This document shows, piece after piece, positions 19,452-28,103 of a DNA stretch of 64,000 nucleotides (the first letter of the stretch is position 1; each line of letters starts with the position of its first letter). The DNA lies in assembly GCF_900099805.1 (NCBI RefSeq), contig NZ_FNDR01000008.1, forward strand, positions 186,001 to 250,000, in the 5' to 3' direction. The DNA comes from Variovorax sp. OV700 (GTDB lineage: Bacteria; Pseudomonadota; Gammaproteobacteria; Burkholderiales; Burkholderiaceae_C). The notes beneath the pieces were generated by a model, which saw nothing but the letters and a program-made list of their open reading frames with translations, made no database searches and was not told the origin of the DNA. The translations under genes and the position numbers were made by a program.

Positions 19452-20741
19452 ATGGACAAACTTCTGATTCGCGGCGGGCGCCAGCTTCGCGGCGAGGTAC
19501 TCATTTCCGGCGCCAAGAATGCCGCCCTGCCCGAGCTGTGCGCCGCGCTGCTCACCGACCAGCCCGTGACGCTGCACAACGTCCCCCGCCTGCAGGACGT
19601 GTCGACCATGCTCAAGCTGGTGCGCAACATGGGCGTGACCGCCGAGCGCGATCACAACGGCATGGTGCAGCTCAATGCCGGCGACCTCAGCAATCCCGAG
19701 GCGCCCTACGAGCTGGTGAAGACCATGCGCGCCTCGGTGCTGGCGCTGGGTCCGCTGCTGGCGCGCTTCGGCCATGCCAAGGTGTCGCTGCCGGGCGGCT
19801 GCGCCATCGGCTCGCGGCCGGTCGACCAGCACATCAAGGGCCTGCAGGCCATGGGGGCCGAGATCGTGGTGGAGCACGGCTACATGATCGCCAGCCTGCC
19901 GGCCGGCCGCACCCGGCTGAAGGGCGCGCGCATCCTGACAGACATGGTCACCGTCACCGGCACCGAAAACTTCCTGATGGCCGCTGCGCTGGCCGAGGGC
20001 GAAACGCTGCTCGAAAACGCCGCGCAGGAGCCCGAGATCGTCGACCTGGCCGAGATGCTGATCCGCATGGGCGCGAAGATCCAGGGCCACGGCACCAGCC
20101 ACATCCGCATCCAGGGCGTCGAAAAATTGCACGGCTGCGAACACGCCGTGGTGGCCGATCGCATTGAGGCCGGCACCTTCCTGTGCGCCGTGGCGGCCAC
20201 GGGCGGCGACGTGTTCCTGCGCCACGCCCGCGCCGACCACATGGACGCGGTGATCGACAAGCTGCGCGATGCCGGCTGCACGATCTCGCCGGAAGAAGGC
20301 GGCGTGCGCATCAGCTCCAAGGCCCCGGCCTGCGAACACCTCAAGGCGCAGAGCTTCAGCACCACCGAATACCCCGGCTTCCCCACCGACATGCAGGCCC
20401 AGTTCATGGCGCTGAACGTGATCGCGCGCGGTGCTTCCATGGTGACCGAAACCATCTTCGAGAACCGCTTCATGCACGTGAACGAGATGGTGCGCCTGGG
20501 TGCGACGATCCATGTCGAGGGCAAGGTGGCGATGGTCGAGGGCGTCCAGCAGCTGTCGGGCGCCACCGTGATGGCCACTGACCTGCGCGCCTCAGCCAGC
20601 CTCGTCATCGCCGGGCTCGTGGCCGATGGCGAGACGCTGGTCGATCGCATCTACCACCTGGACCGCGGCTACGACCGCATGGAAGCCAAGCTGCGCGGCC
20701 TCGGGGCCGACATCGAGCGCGTGGCCGGAGCCGCCGCATGA
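19452..20741 (+). CDS. murA: UDP-N-acetylglucosamine 1-carboxyvinyltransferase MurA
   Basis: A 429-residue cytoplasmic enzyme that adds enolpyruvate from PEP to UDP-GlcNAc, the first committed step of peptidoglycan synthesis. Landmarks are LISGAKNAALPELCAALLT (Lys and Asn of the active site) near residues 18-36, PGGCAIGSRPVDQHIKGLQAMGAEI (about 115-139) with the catalytic Cys118, target of fosfomycin, and TDMQAQFMAL near 315. TAAATT at 19433-19438 is a -10-like box 13 bases before the ATG. The hisG start overlaps the murA stop (ATGA), so murA and the his genes are coupled. Confidence 0.97.
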   Translation: MDKLLIRGGRQLRGEVLISGAKNAALPELCAALLTDQPVTLHNVPRLQDVSTMLKLVRNMGVTAERDHNGMVQLNAGDLSNPEAPYELVKTMRASVLALGPLLARFGHAKVSLPGGCAIGSRPVDQHIKGLQAMGAEIVVEHGYMIASLPAGRTRLKGARILTDMVTVTGTENFLMAAALAEGETLLENAAQEPEIVDLAEMLIRMGAKIQGHGTSHIRIQGVEKLHGCEHAVVADRIEAGTFLCAVAATGGDVFLRHARADHMDAVIDKLRDAGCTISPEEGGVRISSKAPACEHLKAQSFSTTEYPGFPTDMQAQFMALNVIARGASMVTETIFENRFMHVNEMVRLGATIHVEGKVAMVEGVQQLSGATVMATDLRASASLVIAGLVADGETLVDRIYHLDRGYDRMEAKLRGLGADIERVAGAAA

Positions 20742-21388
20742 TCACGCTTGCTCTGTCCAAAGGGCGCATCTTCGAAGAGACGATGCCCCTGCTGGCTGCG
20801 GCCGGCATCGAGGTCACCGAAGACCCCGAAAAATCGCGCAAGCTGATCCTCGCGACCACGCGGCCTGACGTGCGCGTGGTGCTGGTGCGCGCCTCCGATG
20901 TGCCCACCTATGTGCAATATGGCGGCGCCGATCTCGGCGTGACCGGCTCCGACGTGCTGCTCGAGCACGGCAACCAGGGTCTTTACCAGCCGCTCGACCT
21001 GCGCATTGCAGCCTGCCGCCTCAGCGTGGCCGTGCGTGCCGACTACGACTACGCGTCGGCCGTGAAGCAGGGCTCGCGCCTCAGGGTCGCGACCAAGTAC
21101 GTGGGCCTGGCGCGTGAGTTTTTCGCGAGCAAGGGCGTGCACGTCGACCTGATCAAGCTCTACGGCAGCATGGAGCTCGCACCGCTCACGGGTCTGGCCG
21201 ACGCCATCGTCGACCTGGTCTCGACCGGCAACACGCTCAGGGCCAATCACCTGGTCGAGGTGGAGCGGATCATGGACATCAGCGCGCGCCTCGTGGTCAA
21301 CCAGGCCGCACTCAAGCTCAAGCGCGAGCCGATCCGCCGCATCATCGATGCCTTCGCCTCCGCCATTCCCGCGGCAGCCACGCCCTGA
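20738..21388 (+). CDS. hisG: ATP phosphoribosyltransferase HisG (short form)
   Basis: First enzyme of histidine synthesis, joining ATP and PRPP. The 216-residue length is that of the short HisG form, which lacks the C-terminal ACT-like regulatory domain and works with HisZ. No hisZ lies in this window, so it must be elsewhere. Motifs: LALSKGRIFEETMPLL at the N-terminus, GGADLGVTGSDVLLE (about 66-80) and DLVSTGNTLRANHL (about 160-173) for PRPP binding. It overlaps murA by four bases. Confidence 0.95.
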   Translation: MITLALSKGRIFEETMPLLAAAGIEVTEDPEKSRKLILATTRPDVRVVLVRASDVPTYVQYGGADLGVTGSDVLLEHGNQGLYQPLDLRIAACRLSVAVRADYDYASAVKQGSRLRVATKYVGLAREFFASKGVHVDLIKLYGSMELAPLTGLADAIVDLVSTGNTLRANHLVEVERIMDISARLVVNQAALKLKREPIRRIIDAFASAIPAAATP

Positions 21389-21406
21389 GATATTCACCGC
21401 AGCGCC

Positions 21407-22729
21407 ATGACACTGAAAGCAGCACCCGTCCGCCTCTCCACCGCTTCAGCCAACTTCGACGCTGAATTCAAGGCGCGGCTGCATTGGTCCGCCGATGCGG
21501 ATGCGGCCATCGAGAAAGTGGTGGCCGACATTCTGGCCGACGTGCAGAAGCGGGGCGACGATGCGGTGCTGGAATACACGAACCGCTTCGATCAGTTGGG
21601 TGCCGCCACCTTGCCCGAACTCGAACTCACGCAGGCCGAACTGAAGGCAGCGTTCGATTCGCTGCCCGCTGTGCAGCGCGATGCGCTCCAATCTGCGGCC
21701 CGCCGTGTGCGCAGCTATCACGAAGCCCAGAAGAAGGCGAGCGGCGAGAGCTGGAGCTACCGCGATGCCGACGGCACGCTGCTCGGCCAAAAAGTCACAC
21801 CGCTCGACCGTGTCGGCATCTACGTGCCGGGCGGCAAGGCGGCCTATCCGTCGAGCGTGCTGATGAACGCGATCCCGGCGCATGTCGCAGGCGTCGGCGA
21901 AATCATCATGGTCGTGCCCACGCCGAAGGGGGAGAAGAACCCGCTCGTGCTCGCAGCCGCCTACGTGGCCGGCGTCACCCGCGCCTTCACCATCGGCGGC
22001 GCGCAGGCCGTGGCCGCACTGGCCTACGGCACCGCCACCATCCCCGCGGTGGACAAGATCACCGGCCCCGGCAACGCCTACGTTGCGGCCGCCAAGCGCC
22101 GCGTGTTCGGCACGGTGGGCATCGACATGATCGCGGGACCGAGCGAAATCCTCGTCCTCGCCGACGGCACCACGCCCCCCGAGTGGGTGGCGATGGACCT
22201 GTTCAGCCAGGCCGAGCACGACGAGCTCGCTCAAAGCATTCTGCTGTGCCCCGACGCAGCGTATATCGATCGCGTGCAGGCCGAGATCGACCGCCTGCTG
22301 CCCACCATGCCTCGCGCCGAGATCATCGCGGCTTCGCTCAACGGCCGCGGCGCGCTGATCCACACGAAGAGCATGGAAGAGGCCTGCGAGATCAGCAACC
22401 GCATCGCGCCCGAGCACCTCGAGGTGAGCAGCAGCGAGCCGCAGCGCTGGGAGCCCTTGCTGCGCCACGCCGGCGCGATCTTTCTCGGCGCCTTCACCAG
22501 CGAAAGCCTCGGCGATTACTGTGCCGGGCCGAATCACGTGCTGCCGACCAGCGGCACGGCGCGCTTTTCGAGCCCGCTGGGCGTCTACGACTTCCAGAAG
22601 CGTTCGAGCCTCATTGAAGTAAGCGAAGCCGGCGCGCAGGTGCTGGGGCCCATCGCGGTGACGCTGGCCGAAGGCGAAGGCCTGCAGGCGCACGCCGAAG
22701 CGGCACGAATGCGCCTGCATAAGATCTGA
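21407..22729 (+). CDS. hisD: Histidinol dehydrogenase HisD
   Basis: Catalyses the last two steps of histidine synthesis, oxidising L-histidinol to L-histidine with two NAD+ and a zinc ion. The 440-residue protein is full length. Family blocks: VGIYVPGGKAAYPSSVLMNAIPA, IDMIAGPSEILVLAD, FSQAEHDELAQSILL (metal-binding Gln and His), RIAPEHLEV with the catalytic Glu-His pair, and GPNHVLPTSGTARF near the end. It begins 18 bases after hisG. Downstream come two envelope-protein genes instead of hisC. Confidence 0.97.
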   Translation: MTLKAAPVRLSTASANFDAEFKARLHWSADADAAIEKVVADILADVQKRGDDAVLEYTNRFDQLGAATLPELELTQAELKAAFDSLPAVQRDALQSAARRVRSYHEAQKKASGESWSYRDADGTLLGQKVTPLDRVGIYVPGGKAAYPSSVLMNAIPAHVAGVGEIIMVVPTPKGEKNPLVLAAAYVAGVTRAFTIGGAQAVAALAYGTATIPAVDKITGPGNAYVAAAKRRVFGTVGIDMIAGPSEILVLADGTTPPEWVAMDLFSQAEHDELAQSILLCPDAAYIDRVQAEIDRLLPTMPRAEIIAASLNGRGALIHTKSMEEACEISNRIAPEHLEVSSSEPQRWEPLLRHAGAIFLGAFTSESLGDYCAGPNHVLPTSGTARFSSPLGVYDFQKRSSLIEVSEAGAQVLGPIAVTLAEGEGLQAHAEAARMRLHKI

Positions 22730-22766
22730 GACTTTACAAAAACCGCTTCGGGGAGGAGCCAGCCAG

Positions 22767-23591
22767 ATGATTCACCAGCTATACAGGTCGCGTTTTTTCA
22801 GATTCACCACAGGGCTCATTGCAGGCGCAGCCTTGCTCGCTGCCTGCAGCCAGATGCCGCAAGCGCCGCGCAACGAGTCGGCCGCCTTGTCCGCAACGCC
22901 CAGCGCCGCCGCCGCGCCCGCACCGGCACAGCTCGGCACCCAGTGGGGCGAGGGCATCGAGTCGAAGACCCGCTCGGTCGTCGCCAAACGGCTGTCCGCA
23001 CAGCCAGACGAAGTGGCCTCGCTGGGCTACAACGAAGCGTCCGCCGTGCGCCGCGACGCGGGCAACAATCCCGAACGCCGCCTCAATCTGCAACTGGCCC
23101 AGGGCGACGTCGAATGGTCGGTACTCGACGAGAACGAACGCCCCCTGCCGCTGCAGCGCGCACGCCGCAGCAGTGACATGTTCCGCCTCGCCGGCATCGA
23201 AGGCGCGCGCTACACGCTGCGCTTTCGCAACCTCAGCGATCGAAGCTACGAAGTGATTGCCACCGTCGATGGCCTCGACGTGCTGAATGGCAAGGCCGGT
23301 AGCCTGCGCAATGGCGGCTATGTGCTGCGTCCGCTGCAGACCCTCGACATCGAGGGGTTCCGCAAAAGCCAGAGCGAAGTCGCCGCCTTTCGCTTCGCCG
23401 CACCGGGCCGTGCCTATGCGGCGAACACCGAAGCCGGCGACGTGCGCAACATCGGCGTGATCGGCGCTGCATTGTTCGAGCTCGAGCAGCCCGAGGCTGC
23501 GCGACGCGCGCGCCGCGACGCCACGCCGCCGCAGCCCAATGCCTTCCCGGCCGACGCCTCGTACGCGCCGCCGCCGCGCTATCGCAAGTGA
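22767..23591 (+). CDS. Predicted lipoprotein of unknown function inside the his operon
   Basis: A 274-residue protein that I do not recognise by name. The signal peptide ends in a lipobox, LLAAC (Cys27), followed by an Ala/Pro-rich linker to about residue 55. A compact region from about 60 to 245 follows, with RYTLRFRNLSDRSYEVIATVDGL near the middle, then GYVLRPLQTLDIEGFRKS and VRNIGVIGAALFELE; a Pro-rich tail ends it. The pattern of short beta-strand-like blocks suggests a periplasm-facing beta domain. GGAGGAG ten bases before the ATG is one of the strongest ribosome-binding sites in the window. It lies 37 bases after hisD. No link to histidine synthesis is evident. Confidence 0.75.
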   Translation: MIHQLYRSRFFRFTTGLIAGAALLAACSQMPQAPRNESAALSATPSAAAAPAPAQLGTQWGEGIESKTRSVVAKRLSAQPDEVASLGYNEASAVRRDAGNNPERRLNLQLAQGDVEWSVLDENERPLPLQRARRSSDMFRLAGIEGARYTLRFRNLSDRSYEVIATVDGLDVLNGKAGSLRNGGYVLRPLQTLDIEGFRKSQSEVAAFRFAAPGRAYAANTEAGDVRNIGVIGAALFELEQPEAARRARRDATPPQPNAFPADASYAPPPRYRK

Positions 23592-23595
23592 CGCC

Positions 23596-23967
23596 ATGAG
23601 CCGTGCTGCCGTCCTGCTGCTGCTGCGCCTGCCGGTGCTGTTGCTCGCACTGGCGGCCGGTGCCGGTGCAGAGGCGATGAGCATCCGCGAACTGCGCATG
23701 CTCGAAACCAATGAGAAGGACGGCAAGGCGTACGCAAGCTACTACCTCGTCGGCGTGCTCGAGGGCTTGCGCGAAGGCGTGGAAGCGTCGCAGCGCAATG
23801 GCCAAAAGCCAGTCTTCTGCATCGAAGGCCGACGCCTGGAGCCCTCGATGGCGCGCTCCCTCTATCAAACCGAGCTGACGCGCAACGCCGACAGCTATGA
23901 AGCAGACATGCCCGTTCAACTGGTCATGTCCGGCGCCCTTAAAAACAGCTTCCGCTGCACCCGATGA
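23596..23967 (+). CDS. Small secreted protein, Rap1a/Tai-like
   Basis: A 123-residue protein with a clear signal peptide (hydrophobic LLLLRLPVLLLALAAG, cut near AGAEA). The mature part has YASYYLVGVLEGLREGV, FCIEGRRLE and a final FRCTR. The spaced pattern of a Gly-rich helix, a central Phe-Cys and a C-terminal Cys resembles the Rap1a/Tai fold used by T6SS immunity proteins and by many plain periplasmic proteins. No effector gene is nearby, so an immunity role is not supported. It starts four bases after the lipoprotein stop, and its own stop overlaps hisC (ATGA). Confidence 0.7.
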   Translation: MSRAAVLLLLRLPVLLLALAAGAGAEAMSIRELRMLETNEKDGKAYASYYLVGVLEGLREGVEASQRNGQKPVFCIEGRRLEPSMARSLYQTELTRNADSYEADMPVQLVMSGALKNSFRCTR

Positions 23968-25052
23968 CAACTTCTTCCACCGCCCGCCCGATCGATCGCA
24001 TCCGCTCCGACGTGCAATCCATGCATGCCTATGCGGTGCAGGATGCACGCGGGTTCGTCAAGCTCGACGCCATGGAGAACCCTTTCGGCCTGCCGCCCGC
24101 GCTGCAGGCCGAGCTTGGCGCCCGGCTCGGCGCGCTGGCGCTCAACCGCTATCCGGGCGAGCGGGGCGGCGATCTGCAGCGCGCGCTGGCCGCGCATGCG
24201 CGCATGCCCGAAGGTTTTGGGCTGATGCTGGGCAACGGCTCCGACGAACTGATCTCGCTCCTGGCCATTGCCTGCGACGTGCCTGGCGCCACCGTGCTCG
24301 CGCCCGTGCCCGGCTTCGTGATGTACGCCATGAGCGCAAAGTTGCAGGGCCTGCGCTTCATCGGCGTGCCGCTCACCGCCGACTTTGAACTCGACGAGGG
24401 CGCCATGCTTGCCGCCATCGCGCGCGAGAAACCGGCCATCGTTTACCTGGCCTATCCGAACAATCCCACCGCCAACCTCTGGGACGACGCCGCCATCGAA
24501 AAGATCGTGCAGGCCCAGGCCGAGCAGGGCGGCCTGGTGGTGATGGACGAGGCCTATCAGCCCTTCGCCGCCAAGAGCTATGTCGACCGCATCGCACGGC
24601 ACGGCCATGTGCTCCTGATGCGCACGCTCAGCAAGTTCGGCCTGGCCGGCATTCGCCTTGGCTATCTCATGGGCCCGGCCGCGCTGATCGCGCAGATCGA
24701 CAAGGTGCGCCCGCCCTACAACGTCAGTGTGCTCAACTGCGAATGCGCGCTCTTCGCGCTCGAGCACGCCGAGGTGTTCGAGGCCCAGGCAAAACAGATC
24801 CGCGAGGAGCGCCATCGCCTCATGATGGGCCTGGGCCGCCTTTCGGGGGTCAAGGTCTGGCCGAGCGATGCCAACATGATCCTCGTGCGCGTTCCCGATG
24901 CCGCCAAGACCTTCGAAGGCATGAAGGCCAGCGGCATACTGGTGAAGAACGTTTCTAAAATGCACGAACTGCTGGCAAATTGCCTGCGCCTCACCGTCGG
25001 AACGGCCGACGAGAATGCGCGGATGTTCGCGGCACTCGAAGCCTCACTATGA
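23964..25052 (+). CDS. hisC: Histidinol-phosphate aminotransferase HisC
   Basis: PLP-dependent aminotransferase (fold type I) that makes histidinol phosphate from imidazole acetol phosphate and glutamate. The 362-residue protein has LDAMENPFGLPP near the N-terminus, the PLP-phosphate region GNGSDELI (about 91-98), NNPTANLW, and the Schiff-base Lys in TLSKFGLAGIRLGY at about residue 223. It is coupled on both sides: four bases overlap with the Rap1a-like gene and four with hisB. Confidence 0.96.
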   Translation: MTTSSTARPIDRIRSDVQSMHAYAVQDARGFVKLDAMENPFGLPPALQAELGARLGALALNRYPGERGGDLQRALAAHARMPEGFGLMLGNGSDELISLLAIACDVPGATVLAPVPGFVMYAMSAKLQGLRFIGVPLTADFELDEGAMLAAIAREKPAIVYLAYPNNPTANLWDDAAIEKIVQAQAEQGGLVVMDEAYQPFAAKSYVDRIARHGHVLLMRTLSKFGLAGIRLGYLMGPAALIAQIDKVRPPYNVSVLNCECALFALEHAEVFEAQAKQIREERHRLMMGLGRLSGVKVWPSDANMILVRVPDAAKTFEGMKASGILVKNVSKMHELLANCLRLTVGTADENARMFAALEASL

Positions 25053-25672
25053 CCACCCCCCAAACAGCCGACACGGGCACCGCCGCGCGCACCGCGTCGG
25101 TCACTCGCAACACCGCCGAAACGAAGATCACCGTCAGCGTCAATCTCGACGGCACGGGCCGCGCCAAACTCTCGACCGGCATCGGCTTTTTCGACCACAT
25201 GCTCGACCAGATCGCCCGCCACGGGCTGATCGACCTGGAGATCGATTGCCAGGGCGACCTGCACATCGACGGTCACCACACCGTGGAAGACGTAGGCATC
25301 ACCCTCGGCCAGGCGGTTGCCAAGGCCGTGGGCGACAAGAAGGGCATCCGCCGCTACGGCCATGCCTACGTGCCGCTCGACGAGGCCCTGAGCCGCGTTG
25401 TCATCGATTTCTCGGGCCGTCCGGGCCTGGAGATGCACGTGCCATTCACGAGCGGCATGATCGGCACCTTCGACAGCCAGCTCACTTACGAATTCTTCCA
25501 GGGCTTCGCCAACCACGCATTCGTTACGCTGCACATCGACAACCTCAAGGGCGTCAATGCGCACCACCAGTGCGAAACGGTGTTCAAGGCTTTTGCACGC
25601 GCGCTGCGCGGCGCGCTCGAACTCGACCCACGCTCCGTGGGCGTCATTCCCTCGACCAAGGGTTCGCTCTGA
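25049..25672 (+). CDS. hisB: Imidazoleglycerol-phosphate dehydratase HisB
   Basis: Removes water from imidazoleglycerol phosphate. The 207-residue protein has only the dehydratase domain, so the histidinol-phosphatase must be a separate gene, which is not in this window. The two metal-binding repeats are visible: DHMLDQIARHG and DGHHTVEDVGI in the first half, and NAHHQCETVFKAFARAL in the second. An N-terminal extension of about 20 residues, rich in Thr and Ala, precedes the domain. The ATG at 25049 overlaps the hisC stop; 19 bases separate it from hisH. Confidence 0.96.
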   Translation: MTTPQTADTGTAARTASVTRNTAETKITVSVNLDGTGRAKLSTGIGFFDHMLDQIARHGLIDLEIDCQGDLHIDGHHTVEDVGITLGQAVAKAVGDKKGIRRYGHAYVPLDEALSRVVIDFSGRPGLEMHVPFTSGMIGTFDSQLTYEFFQGFANHAFVTLHIDNLKGVNAHHQCETVFKAFARALRGALELDPRSVGVIPSTKGSL

Positions 25673-25691
25673 ATTCCTCCAGCGAACAGCT

Positions 25692-26348
25692 ATGAAATCT
25701 GTAGCAAATACCGTCGCGGTCGTCGACTACGGCATGGGCAATCTCCGCTCCGTCTCGCAGGCTGTGCAACATGCGGCCGACCAGGTGGGCGTGGAGGTCT
25801 TCGTCACCTCCGACCCCGAGGTGGTGCGCAAGGCCACCCGCGTGGTGTTGCCGGGGCAGGGTGCCATGCCCGACTGCATGCGCGAACTGCGCGACTCCGG
25901 CCTCCAGGAATCAGTGCTCGAAGCCGCGGCGAACAAGCCGCTCTTCGGCGTGTGCGTCGGTATGCAGATGCTGCTCTCTCGCAGCGACGAAGGACCGACG
26001 GACGGCCTGGGCCTCATTCCGGGCGAGGTCGTCAAGTTCGAACTGGCCGGCCGGCTGCAGCCCGATGGCAGCCGCTTCAAGGTGCCCCAGATGGGCTGGA
26101 ACCAGGTGCGCCAGGCCCAGCCGCATGCCGTGTGGGCGGGCGTGCCGGACATGAGCTATTTCTATTTCGTTCACAGCTTCTATGCGCGGCCGGCCGACGC
26201 CCGGCACAGCGTGGGCGAAGCAGATTACGGTGCGAGCTTTACCGCAGCCATTGCACGCGATAACATTTTTGCCACCCAGTTCCACCCGGAGAAGAGTGCG
26301 GACCATGGGTTGCAGCTCTACCGAAATTTCCTCCACTGGAATCCCTGA
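25692..26348 (+). CDS. hisH: Imidazole glycerol phosphate synthase glutaminase subunit HisH
   Basis: Class I glutamine amidotransferase that feeds ammonia to HisF. The 218-residue protein shows VVDYGMGNLRSVSQAV at the N-terminus, the nucleophile elbow FGVCVGMQM (Cys near residue 88) and the His-Glu pair in FATQFHPEKS near residue 198. The ATG at 25692 follows an AGCGAACAGCT context. HisH and HisF act as one complex, but here hisF is 4 kb downstream beyond an unrelated three-gene block. Confidence 0.96.
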   Translation: MKSVANTVAVVDYGMGNLRSVSQAVQHAADQVGVEVFVTSDPEVVRKATRVVLPGQGAMPDCMRELRDSGLQESVLEAAANKPLFGVCVGMQMLLSRSDEGPTDGLGLIPGEVVKFELAGRLQPDGSRFKVPQMGWNQVRQAQPHAVWAGVPDMSYFYFVHSFYARPADARHSVGEADYGASFTAAIARDNIFATQFHPEKSADHGLQLYRNFLHWNP

Positions 26349-26411
26349 CCTTAATTTTTCGCCTGGGCCGAACCTTCCTCAGCCCGGATTCCGCACACTC
26401 GCGTCACTTCC

Positions 26412-27155
26412 ATGCTCCTCATTCCCGCCATTGATCTCAAAGACGGCCACTGCGTTCGCCTCAAACAGGGCGACATGGACCAGTCCACCATCTTCAGCGA
26501 AGACCCCGCCGCCATGGCCCGCAAATGGGTCGAGGCGGGTGCTCGGCGGCTCCATCTGGTCGATCTGAATGGCGCGTTCGCCGGCAAGCCGCAGAACCAC
26601 GCGGCCATCAAGGCGATCCTGCGCGAGGTGGGCGACGACATTCCCGTGCAGCTGGGCGGCGGCATCCGCGACCTCGACACCATCGAGCGCTACATCGACG
26701 ACGGCCTGCGCTACGTGATCATCGGCACCGCCGCGGTCAAGAACCCCGGCTTCCTGAAAGACGCCTGCGTGGCCTTTGGCGGCCACATCATCGTGGGCCT
26801 CGACGCCAAGGACGGCAAGGTGGCCACCGACGGCTGGAGCAAGCTCACGGGCCACGAGGTGGCCGACCTGGGCAAGAAGTTCGAGGACTACGGCGTCGAA
26901 TCGATCATCTACACCGACATCGGCCGCGACGGCATGCTCTCGGGCATCAACATCGATGCCACCGTCAAGCTTGCGCAGGCGCTGTCCATTCCGGTCATCG
27001 CTTCGGGCGGCCTGTCGAACATGGCCGACATCGATCAGCTCTGCGCCGTCGAGACCGAAGGCGTCGAAGGCGTGATCTGCGGCCGCGCCATCTATTCGGG
27101 CGACCTCGATTTCGCCGCCGCGCAAGCCCGCGCCGACGAACTCGCCGGCGCCTGA
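26412..27155 (+). CDS. hisA: Phosphoribosylformimino-5-aminoimidazole carboxamide ribotide isomerase HisA
   Basis: A 247-residue (beta-alpha)8-barrel enzyme that converts ProFAR to PRFAR. Signature parts are MLLIPAIDLKDGHCVRL at the N-terminus with the first catalytic Asp, VQLGGGIRDLDTIERYID for phosphate binding, YTDIGRDGMLSGIN with the second catalytic Asp, and SGGLSNMADI near the end. It lies 63 bases after hisH. The gene ends 12 bases before a perfect hairpin shared with the converging solute-binding-protein gene. Confidence 0.96.
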   Translation: MLLIPAIDLKDGHCVRLKQGDMDQSTIFSEDPAAMARKWVEAGARRLHLVDLNGAFAGKPQNHAAIKAILREVGDDIPVQLGGGIRDLDTIERYIDDGLRYVIIGTAAVKNPGFLKDACVAFGGHIIVGLDAKDGKVATDGWSKLTGHEVADLGKKFEDYGVESIIYTDIGRDGMLSGINIDATVKLAQALSIPVIASGGLSNMADIDQLCAVETEGVEGVICGRAIYSGDLDFAAAQARADELAGA

Positions 27156-27166
27156 GGCGTTGCCAA

Positions 27167-27190
27167 GGTGAAGGCTACTCAGCCTTCACC
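27167..27190. terminator. Perfect hairpin at the convergent ends of hisA and the solute-binding gene
   Basis: GGTGAAGGCT (27167-27176) and AGCCTTCACC (27181-27190) form a perfect 10-bp stem around a 4-base loop. It begins 12 bases after the hisA stop and contains the last codons and the stop of the - strand gene. No T-run follows in either direction, so it may act as a rho-dependent or processing barrier between converging transcripts and not as a classic intrinsic terminator. Confidence 0.5.
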
Positions 27191-28095
27191 GCCATCGTCT
27201 GGATGATCGCTTCCAGCTGCGCGCTCATTGGCAGGTTGATGCTTTCCCCCGTGGGCAGCTTGCGCAAAAACCAGCGCTTGTACTGGCGCTCGATCTCGCC
27301 GTCCTCGGCCAGCACCTGGAAGCTGTCGTTGATCACCTTGCGAAGCTGCGCATCCCCCTTGCGGTACATGATCCCGTAGGGGTCGTAGGAGAGGTAGTCG
27401 CCGACCACTTCGTACTCGGCCTTGGCGGCGTCCCGGGCGATCAGGCCGTAGAGCAACACGTCGTCCGTGGCAAAGGCGTCGGCCTGGCCGCTCTTCACGA
27501 GCCCGAAGGAATCGGCGTGGTCGCGCGCCACCAGCAGGTTGATGCCGAGCTTGAACTTCTGCGAAAGCTCGCGCAGCGTCTTTTCGTTGGTGGTGCCGGC
27601 GGTCACCGCCACCCGCTTGCCGGCCAGGTTGCGGAACGACTTGATCGGTGAACCCTTCTTCACCAGCACCTTGGTGCCCGAGACGAAGATGGTGGGCGAA
27701 AAACTCACGCGCTTTTGCCGCTCGATGTTGTTGGTGGTCGAGCCGCACTCGAGATCGACCGCGCCGCTCTCGACCGCTTCGATGCGCGAATCGGAGGTCA
27801 CGGGTGCCCACTTGATCGTGAGGCTCTTGTTCACCGCGTCTTCGATGGCCGTGACCAGCGCGCGGCAAATTTCGATCGAGTAGCCGATGGGTTCCTTGCG
27901 CGCGTTGAGAAAGGAAAACGGCACCGACGATTCGCGATAGCCGATGGTGATGGCGCCGGTCTCCCGCACCTTGGCGAGGGTACCGGTCAATGTCTCGGGG
28001 GCCTGCGGCTGTGCCAGCGCAGGCACAGCGGAAACCAGCGTGGCGGCTGCCAGCAGGCCGGCCAGGAAAACCGACAGCGTGGCCTTGGGCTTCAC
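27175..28095 (-). CDS. Amino-acid ABC transporter periplasmic substrate-binding protein (glutamate/aspartate type)
   Basis: A 306-residue periplasmic protein of solute-binding family 3, closest in style to glutamate/aspartate binders (GltI). The signal peptide (SVFLAGLLAAATLVSAVPALAQ) is followed by GAITIGYRESSVPFSF, GYSIEICRALVTAIE, GAVDLECGSTTNNIERQKRV and the DPYGIMYRK segment typical of this group. The start is GTG at 28095, with GAGG eight bases upstream. No ABC permease or ATPase gene is next to it; instead it follows, eight bases after its stop, a secondary carrier for similar substrates. The ABC partners must lie elsewhere, or the protein acts alone as a binder. Confidence 0.88.
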   Translation of the reverse strand: MKPKATLSVFLAGLLAAATLVSAVPALAQPQAPETLTGTLAKVRETGAITIGYRESSVPFSFLNARKEPIGYSIEICRALVTAIEDAVNKSLTIKWAPVTSDSRIEAVESGAVDLECGSTTNNIERQKRVSFSPTIFVSGTKVLVKKGSPIKSFRNLAGKRVAVTAGTTNEKTLRELSQKFKLGINLLVARDHADSFGLVKSGQADAFATDDVLLYGLIARDAAKAEYEVVGDYLSYDPYGIMYRKGDAQLRKVINDSFQVLAEDGEIERQYKRWFLRKLPTGESINLPMSAQLEAIIQTMAVKAE

Positions 28096-28103
28096 GGTTG
28101 GCC

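Noticed and set aside
18042..20513. Long - strand frame (823 codons) opposite the ABC-2 genes, ibaG and murA
   Set aside because: Crosses four well-supported + strand genes, has no start context and is low-complexity His/Arg/Gln-rich.
23596..23967. T6SS immunity protein (Rap1a/Tai) with an effector nearby
   Set aside because: Only the general fold pattern is similar; the adjacent genes are histidine enzymes and a lipoprotein, with no effector or VgrG/Hcp gene in the window.
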